From Stenotrophomonas_A sp002429615 (GTDB taxonomy: Bacteria > Pseudomonadota > Gammaproteobacteria > Xanthomonadales > Xanthomonadaceae), in NCBI GenBank assembly GCA_031987425.1, contig DALZZL010000002.1, forward strand, positions 1-64,000: 64,000 nt of DNA. Reading direction: 5' to 3'. Shown here piece after piece: positions 16,115 through 24,659 of the stretch. The notes below the pieces were generated by a model that made no database searches, had not been told where the DNA came from, and saw only the letters and a list, made by a program, of their open reading frames with translations. Within the stretch, counting starts at the first letter, position 1. The number at the start of each line of letters is the position of its first letter. A program made the translations under genes and the position numbers.

Positions 16115-17166
16115 AGCGCGGAGACCGCGCCACGGCTGGGGGCTTCGCGACGGCGGCGGATCGCCTCGACACAGTCGCCCACCAGCGCCGGGCCATGGAA
16201 GATCAGGCCGCTGTAGACCTGCACCAGGCTGGCGCCGGCGGCCATCTTGGCCACCGCGTCGGCACCGCGCGAGATGCCGCCCACGCCGATCAGCGGGATC
16301 GACTCGGGCAGGCGCGCGCGCAGCCGGCGCAGCACCAGCGTGGACTGCCCGAGCAGCGGCGCGCCGGACAGCCCGCCTGCCTCCTTGGCGAGCCGCTCGT
16401 GCTCGATCAGCGGGCGCGCGATGGTGGTGTTGGTGGCGATCACGCCATCCACCGACAGTTCCGACAGCACCCGCGCGGCGGCTTCGATGTCGCGATCGCT
16501 CAGGTCCGGTGCCACCTTGACCAGCATCGGCACGCGCTTGCCATGCTGCGCGGCGAGTTTTTCCTGGGCCTCGCGCAGCGCGCCGATCAGCTGCCGCAGC
16601 GCCTGCTCTTCCTGCAGCTCGCGCAGGCCGGCGGTGTTGGGCGAGGAGATGTTGACGGTGATGTAGTCCGCCAGCGGGTAGACCCGTTCCAGGCAATGCA
16701 GGTAGTCATCGGCCGCGGACTCGTTGGGCGTGTCCTTGTTCTTGCCGATGTTGATGCCGAGCAGGCCGTCGCGGCGGCGGGCGCGCTCGACGTTGCGCAC
16801 CAGTGCATCGACGCCGAGGTTGTTGAAGCCCATGCGGTTGATGATGGCTTCGTGCGCCGGCAGCCGGAACAGGCGCGGGCGCGGATTGCCGACCTGCGGG
16901 CGCGGGGTCACCGTGCCCACTTCGACGAAGCCGAAGCCGAGCGCGAACAGCGCCTCGATGTGCTCGCCGTTCTTGTCCAGGCCGGCGGCCAGGCCGACCG
17001 GGTTGGGGAACTGCAGGCCGAAGGCGGGCGTGGGCAGCGGCGCGGGCCGCTTGGCCAGCAGCGACGAGGTGCCGGTGCGGTACGCCGCCTCGATCGCGCG
17101 CAGGCCCAGGCCGTGGGCGCGTTCGGCGTCGAGGGTGAACAGGAAGGGGCGGGCGAGGGAATACAT
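16111..17166 (-). CDS. pyrD: dihydroorotate dehydrogenase (quinone), class 2
   Basis: Membrane-associated FMN enzyme oxidising dihydroorotate to orotate with quinone in pyrimidine synthesis. The N-terminal helix pair (residues 1-35) that binds the membrane in class 2 enzymes is present. Signatures are GLAAGLDKNGE, GTVTPRPQVGNP, NRMGFNN, the catalytic-serine block VNISSPNTAGLR, and the FMN-binding GVGGISRGADAVAKMAAGASLVQ (given here in two runs: GVGGISRG and AAGASLVQVY). At 351 residues it has the normal length. It abuts the methyltransferase gene with no gap. Confidence 0.97.
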   Translation of the reverse strand: MYSLARPFLFTLDAERAHGLGLRAIEAAYRTGTSSLLAKRPAPLPTPAFGLQFPNPVGLAAGLDKNGEHIEALFALGFGFVEVGTVTPRPQVGNPRPRLFRLPAHEAIINRMGFNNLGVDALVRNVERARRRDGLLGINIGKNKDTPNESAADDYLHCLERVYPLADYITVNISSPNTAGLRELQEEQALRQLIGALREAQEKLAAQHGKRVPMLVKVAPDLSDRDIEAAARVLSELSVDGVIATNTTIARPLIEHERLAKEAGGLSGAPLLGQSTLVLRRLRARLPESIPLIGVGGISRGADAVAKMAAGASLVQVYSGLIFHGPALVGDCVEAIRRRREAPSRGAVSAL

Positions 17167-17931
17167 TCAGTTCAAGGTGCCGGCGAAGGCGCGGGTCTGG
17201 TAGGCGAATTCGACATGGCCGTCGAGCGCATGGCGATCGAACAGCGTGCGCAGCGCGTCGAGCATCGGCGCGTGGCGCGGATGCCCCTCGGCGGGCGCGT
17301 AGGAAGAGGACAGCAGGCGCCCACGCAGGGCGTTGAAATCCATGCGCTGCACGTTCGGGAAGCTGGCGGCATCGACGAAGCCGCTGCCGAACCAGGCGCG
17401 CATGGTGGCGTCGTCCTGGTAGCGTTCGGCCACCGCGCTGTAGTCGGTGCCGTATTCGAGCAGCAGCGCCTCGTAGCCGGCCAGGAACGGCGTGGCTTCG
17501 AGCAGGCGCGAGTTCCAGTAGATCACCGCCAGCCCGCCCGGGCGCAGGATGCGCGCCCATTCGCCGCGCACGGCGCGCATGTTGAACCAGTGGAAGGCCT
17601 GCGCGGCACTGACCACGTCCACGCTGGCATCGGCCAGGCCGGTGGCCTCGGCACTGCCGTCGAGCGCGGAGAAGCCGGCTTCGGCGCCCAGCCATTGCTC
17701 GGCTGCCGCGCGCATCGCCGCGTTCGGCTCGACCGCGATGACCGGGTGACCGGCCTGCAGGAACAGTCGCGAGGAGATGCCGGTGCCGGCGCCGATGTCG
17801 GCCACGCGGGCGCCGGGTGCCACGCCCAGCCGCTCATGGACCCAGGCCATCAGCTGCGGCGGATAGCCCGGGCGGTAGCGGACGTAGTCCGCCACCCGGT
17901 TGCTGAAGCGTGATTGCGAGGACAGGTCCAT
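17167..17931 (-). CDS. class I SAM-dependent methyltransferase
   Basis: Cytosolic methyltransferase with motif I VADIGAGTGISSRLFL, motif II VIAVEPN, and VDVVSAAQAFHWF in the post-motif region. The AFHWF signature is shared with the fungal LaeA/yeast trans-aconitate-like and many uncharacterised bacterial methyltransferases. The ATG at 17931 (MDLSSQSRFSNRVADYVRYR) is the natural start; the open frame upstream runs into the DUF4190 gene in another phase. It gives 254 residues. The substrate is unknown. Confidence 0.85.
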   Translation of the reverse strand: MDLSSQSRFSNRVADYVRYRPGYPPQLMAWVHERLGVAPGARVADIGAGTGISSRLFLQAGHPVIAVEPNAAMRAAAEQWLGAEAGFSALDGSAEATGLADASVDVVSAAQAFHWFNMRAVRGEWARILRPGGLAVIYWNSRLLEATPFLAGYEALLLEYGTDYSAVAERYQDDATMRAWFGSGFVDAASFPNVQRMDFNALRGRLLSSSYAPAEGHPRHAPMLDALRTLFDRHALDGHVEFAYQTRAFAGTLN

Positions 17932-17936
17932 CGCGC

Positions 17937-18218
17937 TCAGGAATTGGCCCAGCCCAGCCAGGCCAGGCCGCCGAAGAACAGCACGAACGCGAGCACGCCG
18001 AGGATCCACAGCGCCACGTTGACCCAGCCCAGGATCAGCCCGGCCAGGGCCAGGCCGTCGCCTTCGAAGCGGTCGGGCTGGCGGCGGATCTCGCCGCGGG
18101 CCATGTGGCCGGTGATGATCGCGGTGACGCTGCCGAGGAAGGGCAGGGCGGTCCAGCCGAGGATGCCGGCCACCAGGCTGATGATGGCCAGGGTGCTGGT
18201 CTGTCGAACGCTGCTCAT
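17937..18218 (-). CDS. DUF4190 domain small membrane protein
   Basis: A 93-residue protein with two hydrophobic helices, LAIISLVAGILGWTALPFLG and GLALAGLILGWVNVALWIL, flanking a short cytoplasmic loop with GHMARGEIRRQP. This is the DUF4190 pattern; the family has no proven function. Its stop lies 6 bases before the methyltransferase ATG, so it heads the six-gene minus-strand run. Confidence 0.85.
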   Translation of the reverse strand: MSSVRQTSTLAIISLVAGILGWTALPFLGSVTAIITGHMARGEIRRQPDRFEGDGLALAGLILGWVNVALWILGVLAFVLFFGGLAWLGWANS

Positions 18219-18276
18219 CGAGCGGCTCCGTTGCGGGTGAGTGAGCGGACCTTGGGATTATCCCTTAGGAAGATGC

Positions 18277-18306
18277 AAAAAGGGGCGGATGACTGGCATC
18301 CGCCCC
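18277..18306 (-). terminator. rho-independent terminator of the ALDH gene
   Basis: On the minus strand GGGGCGGATG and CATCCGCCCC form a 10-bp stem followed by TTTTTGC. It separates the aldehyde dehydrogenase transcript from the DUF4190-murB run. Confidence 0.85.
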
Positions 18307-18338
18307 CGCTTGGGCGCCGGCTGCGTCGCGCGCGGCGC

Positions 18339-19871
18339 TTAGAAGTCGAACTTGATGCCCTGCGCCAGCGGCAGTGAATCGGAGTAGTTGATGGTGTTGG
18401 TCTGCCGGCGCATGTAGACCTTCCATGCGTCCGAGCCGGATTCGCGGCCGCCGCCGGTGTCCTTCTCGCCACCGAAGGCGCCGCCGATTTCCGCGCCGGA
18501 GGTGCCGATGTTGACGTTGGCGATGCCGCAGTCCGAGCCCGCCGCCGACAGGAAGCGCTCGGCGGCCTTGAGGTTCTGGGTGAAGATCGACGACGACAGG
18601 CCCTGCGGCACGCCGTTCTGCATGTCGATGGCCTCGTCCAGGGTCGAGTACTTCATCACGTAGAGGATCGGCGCGAAGGTCTCGTGCTGCACCACCTCGT
18701 CGGTGTTCTTCAGGCCGGTGACGATCGCCGGCAGCACGAAGTTGCCGGGGCGGTCGATCGCGGTACCGCCGGTCTGGACGGTGCCGCCGGCGGCCTTGGC
18801 CTGCTCGATCGAGGCCAGGAACTGCTCGACCGCGCCGCGGCTGTTGAGCGGGCCCATCAGGTTGGCCGCGTCGGTCGGGTCGCCGATCTTGCCTTCGACC
18901 TGCTTGTACGCCTTGACCAGCGTCGCCAGCACGTTGTCGTAGATGGATTCGTGCACGATCAGGCGGCGGGTGGTGGTGCAGCGCTGGCCGGCGGTGCCGA
19001 CCGCGCCGAACACGATGCCCGGCACGGCCAGTTTCAGGTCGGCGGTTTCGTCGAGGATGATCGCGTTGTTGCCGCCCAGTTCCAGCAGCGAGCGGCCCAG
19101 GCGGCGCGCGACCTTCTCGGCGACCAGGCGGCCGACCTGGGTGGAACCGGTGAAGCTGATCAGCGGTACGCGCTTGTCGTCGACCAGGCGCTCGGACAGC
19201 GCGGTGCCGGCATCGTTGACCAGGAAGAAGATGTCCGGGAAGCCGCCTTCCTTGAGCGCGGCGTTGCAGATCTTCATGGTGGCGATGGCGGTCAGCGGGG
19301 TCTTGTTGGACGGCTTCCAGATGCACACGTCGCCACAGATGGCGGCGAGGAACGCATTCCAGCTCCACACCGCGACCGGGAAATTGAACGCGCTGATGAT
19401 GCCGACCAGGCCCAGCGGCTGGTACTGCTCGTACATGCGGTGGCCGGGGCGTTCGGAGTGCATGGTGTAGCCGTACAGCATGCGGCTCTGGCCGACCGCG
19501 AAGTCGGCGATGTCGATCATCTCCTGCACTTCGCCGTCGCCTTCCGGCTTGCTCTTGCCCATCTCCAGCGCGACCAGCGAGCCGAGCGCGTCCTTGTGGC
19601 GGCGCAGTGCCTCGCCGCACAGGCGCACGGCTTCGCCGCGACGCGGGGCCGGCACGCTGCGCCATGCCTTGAAGGCTTCCTGCGCGCGCACGATGACCCG
19701 CTCGTAATCCGCCTCGGTGGTGGCCTGGACTTCGGCGATGACCTCGTTGGTGGTCGGGTTCAGCGGCTGCAGGACGCCGGCGCCGGTGGCCTGGGACCAT
19801 TCGCCGTCGCCGAGATAGGTGCCGGGATTGGACGCGGCGAGGTCGAGCGGCTTGAGCAGGGCTGCGGACAT
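18339..19871 (-). CDS. ALDH7-family aldehyde dehydrogenase (aminoadipate-semialdehyde dehydrogenase-like)
   Basis: NAD-dependent aldehyde dehydrogenase of the antiquitin/ALDH7 group (510 residues); members oxidise alpha-aminoadipate semialdehyde in lysine breakdown (AmaB) or betaine aldehyde. Seen are the early block GLVGIISAFNFPVAVWSWN, LISFTGSTQVGR, the glutamate motif LELGGNNAIILD and the catalytic Cys near residue 298 in GTAGQRCTTTRRL. The C-terminus SDAWKVYMRRQTNTINY is typical of ALDH7. The ATG at 19871 has AGGAG upstream. It is alone, with its own terminator; no other lysine catabolic gene lies nearby, so the substrate is inferred from family only. Confidence 0.9.
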   Translation of the reverse strand: MSAALLKPLDLAASNPGTYLGDGEWSQATGAGVLQPLNPTTNEVIAEVQATTEADYERVIVRAQEAFKAWRSVPAPRRGEAVRLCGEALRRHKDALGSLVALEMGKSKPEGDGEVQEMIDIADFAVGQSRMLYGYTMHSERPGHRMYEQYQPLGLVGIISAFNFPVAVWSWNAFLAAICGDVCIWKPSNKTPLTAIATMKICNAALKEGGFPDIFFLVNDAGTALSERLVDDKRVPLISFTGSTQVGRLVAEKVARRLGRSLLELGGNNAIILDETADLKLAVPGIVFGAVGTAGQRCTTTRRLIVHESIYDNVLATLVKAYKQVEGKIGDPTDAANLMGPLNSRGAVEQFLASIEQAKAAGGTVQTGGTAIDRPGNFVLPAIVTGLKNTDEVVQHETFAPILYVMKYSTLDEAIDMQNGVPQGLSSSIFTQNLKAAERFLSAAGSDCGIANVNIGTSGAEIGGAFGGEKDTGGGRESGSDAWKVYMRRQTNTINYSDSLPLAQGIKFDF

Positions 19872-20042
19872 GCAAGGAACTCCTGGAATCGTGTCGTCGA
19901 GGCGCCGCCGGTGGAACGCGGGGGAAGCGGCGCGGGAACCGGCGATTTTAGCAGAGGCCCGCGACAGGCCTTGCTGCGCCGCATCCGGGCGCGGCGGCTG
20001 GCTGTGGGGCGGCGGGGGTTCATGCGACAATGCGGCGGCTTA

Positions 20043-20119
20043 GGCCCCGTAGCTCAGCTGGATAGAGCGTCCCCCTCCTAAGGGGAAGGTCGCCCGTTCG
20101 AATCGGGCCGGGGTCACCA
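20043..20119 (+). tRNA. tRNA-Arg (CCU)
   Basis: A complete 77-nt cloverleaf with encoded CCA. The acceptor GGCCCCG pairs with CGGGGTC (one G-T), the D arm is GCTC/GAGC, the anticodon stem TCCCC/GGGGA closes the loop CTCCTAA with anticodon CCU, and the T arm is GCCCG-TTCGAAT-CGGGC. It reads the rare codon AGG. The 3' side is followed by low-GC accessory DNA, as at tRNA genes used for integration. Confidence 0.97.
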
Positions 20120-20331
20120 TTTATCAGCGACTTGGCTGATATCGCGGCGTACCCGCTGGCATGTTCACGCCGCCAAATACATCGGTTGGTCACTTGAGTG
20201 CTACTGCGTCGCCTGCCTGCCGGACGTGTTGTCAGGCGTGGGATGAGCCGCGTAGCCCATTTTCACGGCGATAGCCCTTGATACGATCCCCCGGCGGGCA
20301 GGCAGCCCGCATGGACATACAAGGACCCGTC

Positions 20332-20901
20332 ATGAAAGTGCAATCGCTCGTCGTTTGTGCAGTTCTCGCGATGTTTATGTCTTTCGCAGCGTCGGCTCAA
20401 GAAACGCAGCTCCTACCCGTCGACGATATCTCCAAAGTCCCGACTGGAACGGATGCCGCCGCGCTGGCTACTCCGGTTGGCTTTACTCCCTTCGTGTTGA
20501 ACCGGATGTTCAGCAACAAGGAGAAGAATCATCTGACGTTCCAGCAGTTGCCGGCCAATTGGGGCGACCTGGGCTGGAAGATGGAAGGGCTTCTCGGCTA
20601 CGCCTCGGTGACGGCCTTCTCAGGCGGGCACCCGCTCTATCTCTGCTACATGGCGAGCGCCGACACCCAGTGGTTGTTCAAGTATTTCTCCTCGAACGAT
20701 TACAACTGCGAGGGCTGGACAAAGCCGACGTTCATGTCGACTACCAATGGTTGGATTGCTGATAGCCAGCTGCCCGGATCGGTCCCTCTGTACCGCTGCT
20801 ACATCTTCGCGAATCGGGACCATTTCGACACCTTGTCTGCAACATGCGAAGGCGTTGCTCAGGCCGTCAACGAAGGCGTGTTGGGGTACGTCTTCCTGTA
20901 G
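20332..20901 (+). CDS. secreted protein of unknown function with an internal repeat
   Basis: 189 residues starting with a Sec signal (MKVQSLVVCAVLAMF, cleavage after ASA). The mature part holds two copies of a motif LGY...PLYxCY...CEG: PLYLCYM with NCEGW near residue 120, and PLYRCYI with TCEGV near residue 165, ending LGYVFL. Repeats of this kind (PLYRCY...CEG...LGY) occur in secreted proteins of many bacteria, where they look like a small extracellular beta-domain. The ATG at 20332 is supported by AAGGAC; the frame is open upstream from 20278. No function can be assigned. Confidence 0.75.
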   Translation: MKVQSLVVCAVLAMFMSFAASAQETQLLPVDDISKVPTGTDAAALATPVGFTPFVLNRMFSNKEKNHLTFQQLPANWGDLGWKMEGLLGYASVTAFSGGHPLYLCYMASADTQWLFKYFSSNDYNCEGWTKPTFMSTTNGWIADSQLPGSVPLYRCYIFANRDHFDTLSATCEGVAQAVNEGVLGYVFL

Positions 20902-21203
20902 CCGACGTGCGGCCGCGTGAGTCATTTGCGCGGTCGCTTCTTGAGAGGTAGGTGAGTCAAGCAGGTTCCGGCGCCTTTTGCGTCGTAGTCGCTGAGACGG
21001 GGTACTCGCAGCATTCCTCCTGTGAGAGTCGACAATCCGATATCCCGCGGGGCCGCTCAGCGGGCGGAAGCCGTCGAGCGGCAGGTCCAGGCGCTGAGCG
21101 AGCGCCGCGAAGGCAATTGACGTCCATGGCACCTCGACCCGCGGGGCGCCTGAGCAGGGCCTTTCAGGACGCAGCACACCGTGTCGCCTGTGGCGACTCT
21201 GGT
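20902..21203. other. gene-free stretch with a possible phage spanin remnant
   Basis: No intact gene is convincing. One forward reading from about 20973 to 21119 gives a C-terminal piece, LRRGTRSIPPVRVDNP then RAEAVERQVQALSERREGN and a stop. The 'L-RRGT-x-x-x-PV' start followed by a charged Ala/Glu-rich tail recalls the C-terminal half of phage Rz (i-spanin) proteins. This is a weak similarity judged by eye. Confidence 0.3.
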
Positions 21204-21725
21204 TCAATTTTCGAGGAGTGGAACGCGAACCAGTGGATCGCTCCCCGCAGTGGTGTCCCAGCGATAAAGGCCGACTTTGCAAGTGGTCTTTGACGGTGTA
21301 TTTCTGGCGATCGCGAGCTTTTCTACGGCAGCCAGGAGCGCCGTGTTGTCGCTCTCATCTTTGAATGAGCCAAGGCGCCACCCATCCAGAATCGTGACGT
21401 CAACGCCAGCTTTGCCGAGGCCATTCTTGCTGCGAACGAGAAATGGGCGAGAAGAGTCGGGAAACAGGATCGGCTCCGAGAGCGCGCATTTCTTTGCCAC
21501 GGGTCCCTCGCAGTCGCCGTTCTCTTTTTGCTTGCCTAGGCAGGTCTCGACCTCGCTGATCATTACTAGCAGCATGGGTCCGTAAACAATGTAGCCCGGC
21601 TGTGGCCTCTTACCCTCATCCGCATGAGCATTCTTAACGTCGGCGGGCCCCAGGGTCTTGATTTCCAACCCGCTGCAACCTGCGATCACAAGCGTGAGCG
21701 AGACAATGAGCGTCAGGTGTCGCAT
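21204..21725 (-). CDS. putative lipoprotein of unknown function
   Basis: 173 residues with a lipoprotein signal, MRHLTLIVSLTLVIAGC, whose lipobox is VIAGC. The mature part has no transmembrane segment and is rich in Lys and Asp, with two Cys pairs (CLGKQKENGDC and KKC). No known domain is recognised. It lies alone on the minus strand in the low-GC region next to tRNA-Arg. Confidence 0.7.
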   Translation of the reverse strand: MRHLTLIVSLTLVIAGCSGLEIKTLGPADVKNAHADEGKRPQPGYIVYGPMLLVMISEVETCLGKQKENGDCEGPVAKKCALSEPILFPDSSRPFLVRSKNGLGKAGVDVTILDGWRLGSFKDESDNTALLAAVEKLAIARNTPSKTTCKVGLYRWDTTAGSDPLVRVPLLEN

Positions 21726-21917
21726 GACCGGTTCCTTGGTGGTGGGTTCGCGACGCTTAACGGGTCAGGCGGCCAGATGCGGCCATCCCACTGGTTCTGA
21801 GTTGGTGGTAGCCGGTCTCGTGCCCTGCCTGGTGGAAGCCCCGGGACCCAGTGCAAAGACCGCCGGCCAAGTTATGGCCAGCCATCGGCGTGCTGCTCCT
21901 GATCAGCGTGCAGCGCG

Positions 21918-22787
21918 TCAGTAGGTTTCCCACTTCACGATGCAGATTTTCGCTGCGCCGGAACCGCCGCAGGAAATGGTCTTGATCGCGCCATGGCCGG
22001 GGGAGCCGACCGACTCGATCGTCGCCGGAACCACCTGGCCAGGTTGGGTGCGAGCGCTGTTCGGTTCGTAGGTCCCGTTCGCGTGATCCACGTCGGCGCG
22101 GATGATTACGTAGGAGCCATCCTTGAAGGCGATCTTGAAAGAAAGCAGGCCATGTCCTTCAATCCGAGATAGGGTGGCAAGGTTCGTCAGGTCGGCCAAG
22201 GCGGTGAGCAGGCCGGTCGAGGTCACAGCCGAGAGAACTTCCGGGCGTCCGACAGCCGTTTCGATCTGATCGCGCATGTTGCGGTCATTGACGAAGCGAT
22301 AGGCCGTAGCGTCTTTCACGTCGGGATCGACGGGAAGGTTTGAGATCGGAATTACGCTGATGGAGCGGATGGTGCCGCCGCCGTGGAACTACATTTCGTG
22401 AGCGCGCTGCGCCTCGACGGTCGCACCAGGCGGCATGTTCTGCTTGGTCACAGTCGAAGCAGCCATTGGCGAAACCGAAACCTGGGTTGCCACTCGGGCC
22501 GGATTGTCGCCGCCGCCGGCGCTACCCGGTCCCACGTACCATTGCTGCACTACGGCCGTCTCGAGGCTATACACCAAGTAAGTGCCTTCCCCACGTGCGA
22601 CGGCCTCGGTACGGAAGTCCGTATCCGTGCGGCAGATATCGCAGCGGATAGGTGTAGCCGCATGGCCGGAAGTTGGGGCGAAACACGCGGTTAGCATGGT
22701 GGCCACCAAGAGCGATCCCTTGTTCAAGCGTTCGGGCTGGAAAGCACCTTCAGTGGTGCCTCTGGAGGCTAACACTGAATAGGCCAT
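21918..22787 (-). pseudogene. secreted protein gene interrupted by one in-frame amber codon
   Basis: Two open stretches lie in the same minus-strand frame, separated only by TAG at 22391-22389. Reading through gives about 289 codons with no other stop: the upstream part ends AQRAHEM, then the amber, then FHGGGTIRSISVIPISN and on to ICIVKWETY. The N-terminal half has a signal peptide (TTG at 22727, LNKGSLLVATMLTACFAPTSG) and CDICRTDTDFRTEAV, a block I associate with uncharacterised secreted Xanthomonadaceae proteins. It is either a nonsense-inactivated gene, an amber readthrough, or two proteins, the second from GTG 22319. Confidence 0.7.
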
Positions 22788-22941
22788 TCAGCGAAAGGGC
22801 GCTGTCTCAGCTCAATCTCGTTCTGCGAGATGCAGCACGGCATCATGTACCTAAGGTGCCCGTTGCGGACGCACATTCTGCTCATCAACGCAGTGCGGAC
22901 GTTTCGCGACTTAGCCTGTTGTCCCAGCCGGAGGGCGAGCC

Positions 22942-23157
22942 ATGGGCCTGAACCGAGGTGAGCAGCAGCTGGACCAGCTGGAGGTAGCTGTGCCCGGCCT
23001 GCTGGAAACTCAGGGGGAGTGGTTCATCGAGGCATTCTCCGCTTTGGCGAATGCGATCGTTAACCTGGCTGCGCCCGGGCTTGAGCGGGCCTGGGTCGAG
23101 GCTGAGGCCATCCTGGTGCGGCAGGGGCTGGTCCGGCCACGGGGCGAGGTCGTCTGA
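22942..23157 (+). CDS. small hypothetical protein upstream of the SRAP gene
   Basis: 71 residues, acidic and mostly helical by eye (QQLDQLEVAVPGLLETQGEW, then IVNLAAPGLERAWVEAEAIL). It ends 3 bases before the SRAP gene start, so the two are probably co-translated. No known domain is recognised; I associate small proteins of this kind with the 5' side of SRAP genes in prophages, which is recollection rather than proof. Confidence 0.6.
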   Translation: MGLNRGEQQLDQLEVAVPGLLETQGEWFIEAFSALANAIVNLAAPGLERAWVEAEAILVRQGLVRPRGEVV

Positions 23158-23160
23158 CCC

Positions 23161-24009
23161 ATGTGCTATTCCGCTCAGATCGACGCCGACTACAAGCGCA
23201 TGGTCCGCAAGTTCGGACCGATCATGGGCCTGGACGCCTTCGCGCGCCTGTGGCTGCGGCACAACGGCCTGGAGCGCAGCAAGGTCCCCAAGGCGGTGAT
23301 CGAGGGCATGCGGCCGCTGCTGTCGGCCGGGGTAGTCGCCGAGCTGGACGCGCGCTTCGCCGAGGACGAGCAGGCCTGGCAACAGGAGCTGTTCAAGCAG
23401 TCGAAGCGCAAGGCCGATAACGAGCGCAAGCCCATGCGTTACCAGCTGCGCATGCCGGGCAAGCCGGCCAGCTCCGACTTCGTGGTCGGCTGCGGCACCG
23501 GCCGCAAGCGCTTGTCCGGCACATATAACGCCCGGCGCGACAACCTGAAGCGATTCTGGGCACAGCTGTTCGGCCGCCAGCGCGGAATCATAATCGTCGA
23601 TCGGTTCTGGGAGAACGTGGAAGGCGAAGGCGGCCAGAATCAGGTGGTGAAGTTCGCACCGCGCACTGGGCAGCCGATGCTGGTCGCTTGCCTATGGGCC
23701 GAGTGGACCGACCCGAAGGGCGAGGAGCCGGCCCTGACCAGCTTCGCCGCTATCACCGACGAGCCGGGGCCCGAGGCCGCCGCCGCCGGCCACGACCGGA
23801 CGATCATCAACATCAAACCCGAGCACCTCGAAGCCTGGCTCAACCCCGACCCGAACGACCTGGGCGGCCTGTACGAGATATTCGACGACAAACGGCCCCC
23901 CCTTCTACGAGTACCGGCTTGCGGCGTAGACTCCAGCGGAAGCAACGGCCCTGGGGGGGGGTATGAAGGGAATCATTTCCGCGTTCGCGCTCGTGCTAAT
24001 GATGCTTAA
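23161..24009 (+). CDS. SRAP (YedK/HMCES)-like protein, 3' end frameshifted
   Basis: SOS-response-associated peptidase family; members shield abasic sites in single-stranded DNA by a covalent bond through Cys2. The start MCYSAQI supplies Cys2, GTYNARRDN corresponds to the substrate-binding NARxE block, and FAAITDEPGPEAAAAGHDRT leads to the catalytic His. In this frame the C-terminus diverges after IFDDKRPP and runs on to 24009 over the next gene. Removing one C from the 7-C run at 23896-23902 restores PPFYEYRLAA and a stop at 23927-23929, the family's normal end. So a one-base insertion (real or a sequencing error) changed the tail. Confidence 0.82.
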   Translation: MCYSAQIDADYKRMVRKFGPIMGLDAFARLWLRHNGLERSKVPKAVIEGMRPLLSAGVVAELDARFAEDEQAWQQELFKQSKRKADNERKPMRYQLRMPGKPASSDFVVGCGTGRKRLSGTYNARRDNLKRFWAQLFGRQRGIIIVDRFWENVEGEGGQNQVVKFAPRTGQPMLVACLWAEWTDPKGEEPALTSFAAITDEPGPEAAAAGHDRTIINIKPEHLEAWLNPDPNDLGGLYEIFDDKRPPLLRVPACGVDSSGSNGPGGGYEGNHFRVRARANDA

Positions 24010-24562
24010 TATGCTCGGAGGCATCGTCTCCGGCATATGGCTCGCGATTCTAGGACAGTGGGGCGTCATAGGAGTGGGGCTGCTTGTGGCCTTCGCTGGT
24101 GCATTCGCCCTCTCACTTCTTCTCATGCCGGGCCTAATATTTGCCGCGCCCGCCGCCATGTTGGTGGAGCACGGGAAGCGAATTCCCGCTTACCTCATCG
24201 GCTCGCTGTCGGTCATCTACACCCTCTTGGTTATGACGGCGTGGTGTTTGGCGATCCTGTTCTACTTCGGACACCGGATCGGGGACCACACGGCGCTTCC
24301 GTTCTTGATCTGGGCTTATGGGGCTGCAACCGGTCCTATTGCGTATCTCGCCAGCAAGGAGCGGGACAATGAGTACTCCGTGCTCACCGCGTTCGCATCC
24401 CAGATCGCGTTTGTTGTGGTCCTGTTGGCGATTCTTCTCTTCGGAGTATCCAATGCTTCCGTTGTGATCGTGTTCTGCTCAATCATGGGAATTGCGCTCG
24501 CCTTTCAACTGATCTTGTCCTTCGCGAGCCTGTATGCGCCACCCGCCAATCCGTGGGATTGA
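23963..24562 (+). CDS. polytopic membrane protein of unknown function
   Basis: 199 residues with five or six hydrophobic helices, starting MKGIISAFALVLMMLNMLGG and ending with a short SLYAPPANPWD tail. It has no recognised family. A run of G just before the ATG may serve as SD. It lies directly after the SRAP stop (native stop at 23929), and a second SRAP-tail remnant lies about 100 bases after its end, so the gene looks like cargo inserted between SRAP tails. Confidence 0.65.
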   Translation: MKGIISAFALVLMMLNMLGGIVSGIWLAILGQWGVIGVGLLVAFAGAFALSLLLMPGLIFAAPAAMLVEHGKRIPAYLIGSLSVIYTLLVMTAWCLAILFYFGHRIGDHTALPFLIWAYGAATGPIAYLASKERDNEYSVLTAFASQIAFVVVLLAILLFGVSNASVVIVFCSIMGIALAFQLILSFASLYAPPANPWD

Positions 24563-24659
24563 AAGGGCGTGCTATCGATCAGCAGTCGTCGGCGAAATTG
24601 GTTCAGCGAGGGCCTCGCCCTCGCTGCCCTCCTGCGTGAGGTACGCGTAGACCCACCAG

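Noticed and set aside
20043..20119. Duplicated tRNA-Arg 3' end as an attachment site
   Set aside because: No second copy of the tRNA 3' segment was recognised between 20.1 and 30 kb by reading, so att boundaries are not claimed.
20952..21293. 113-codon open frame between the secreted protein and the lipoprotein
   Set aside because: Low-complexity and overlapping the lipoprotein gene on the other strand; no SD or domain.
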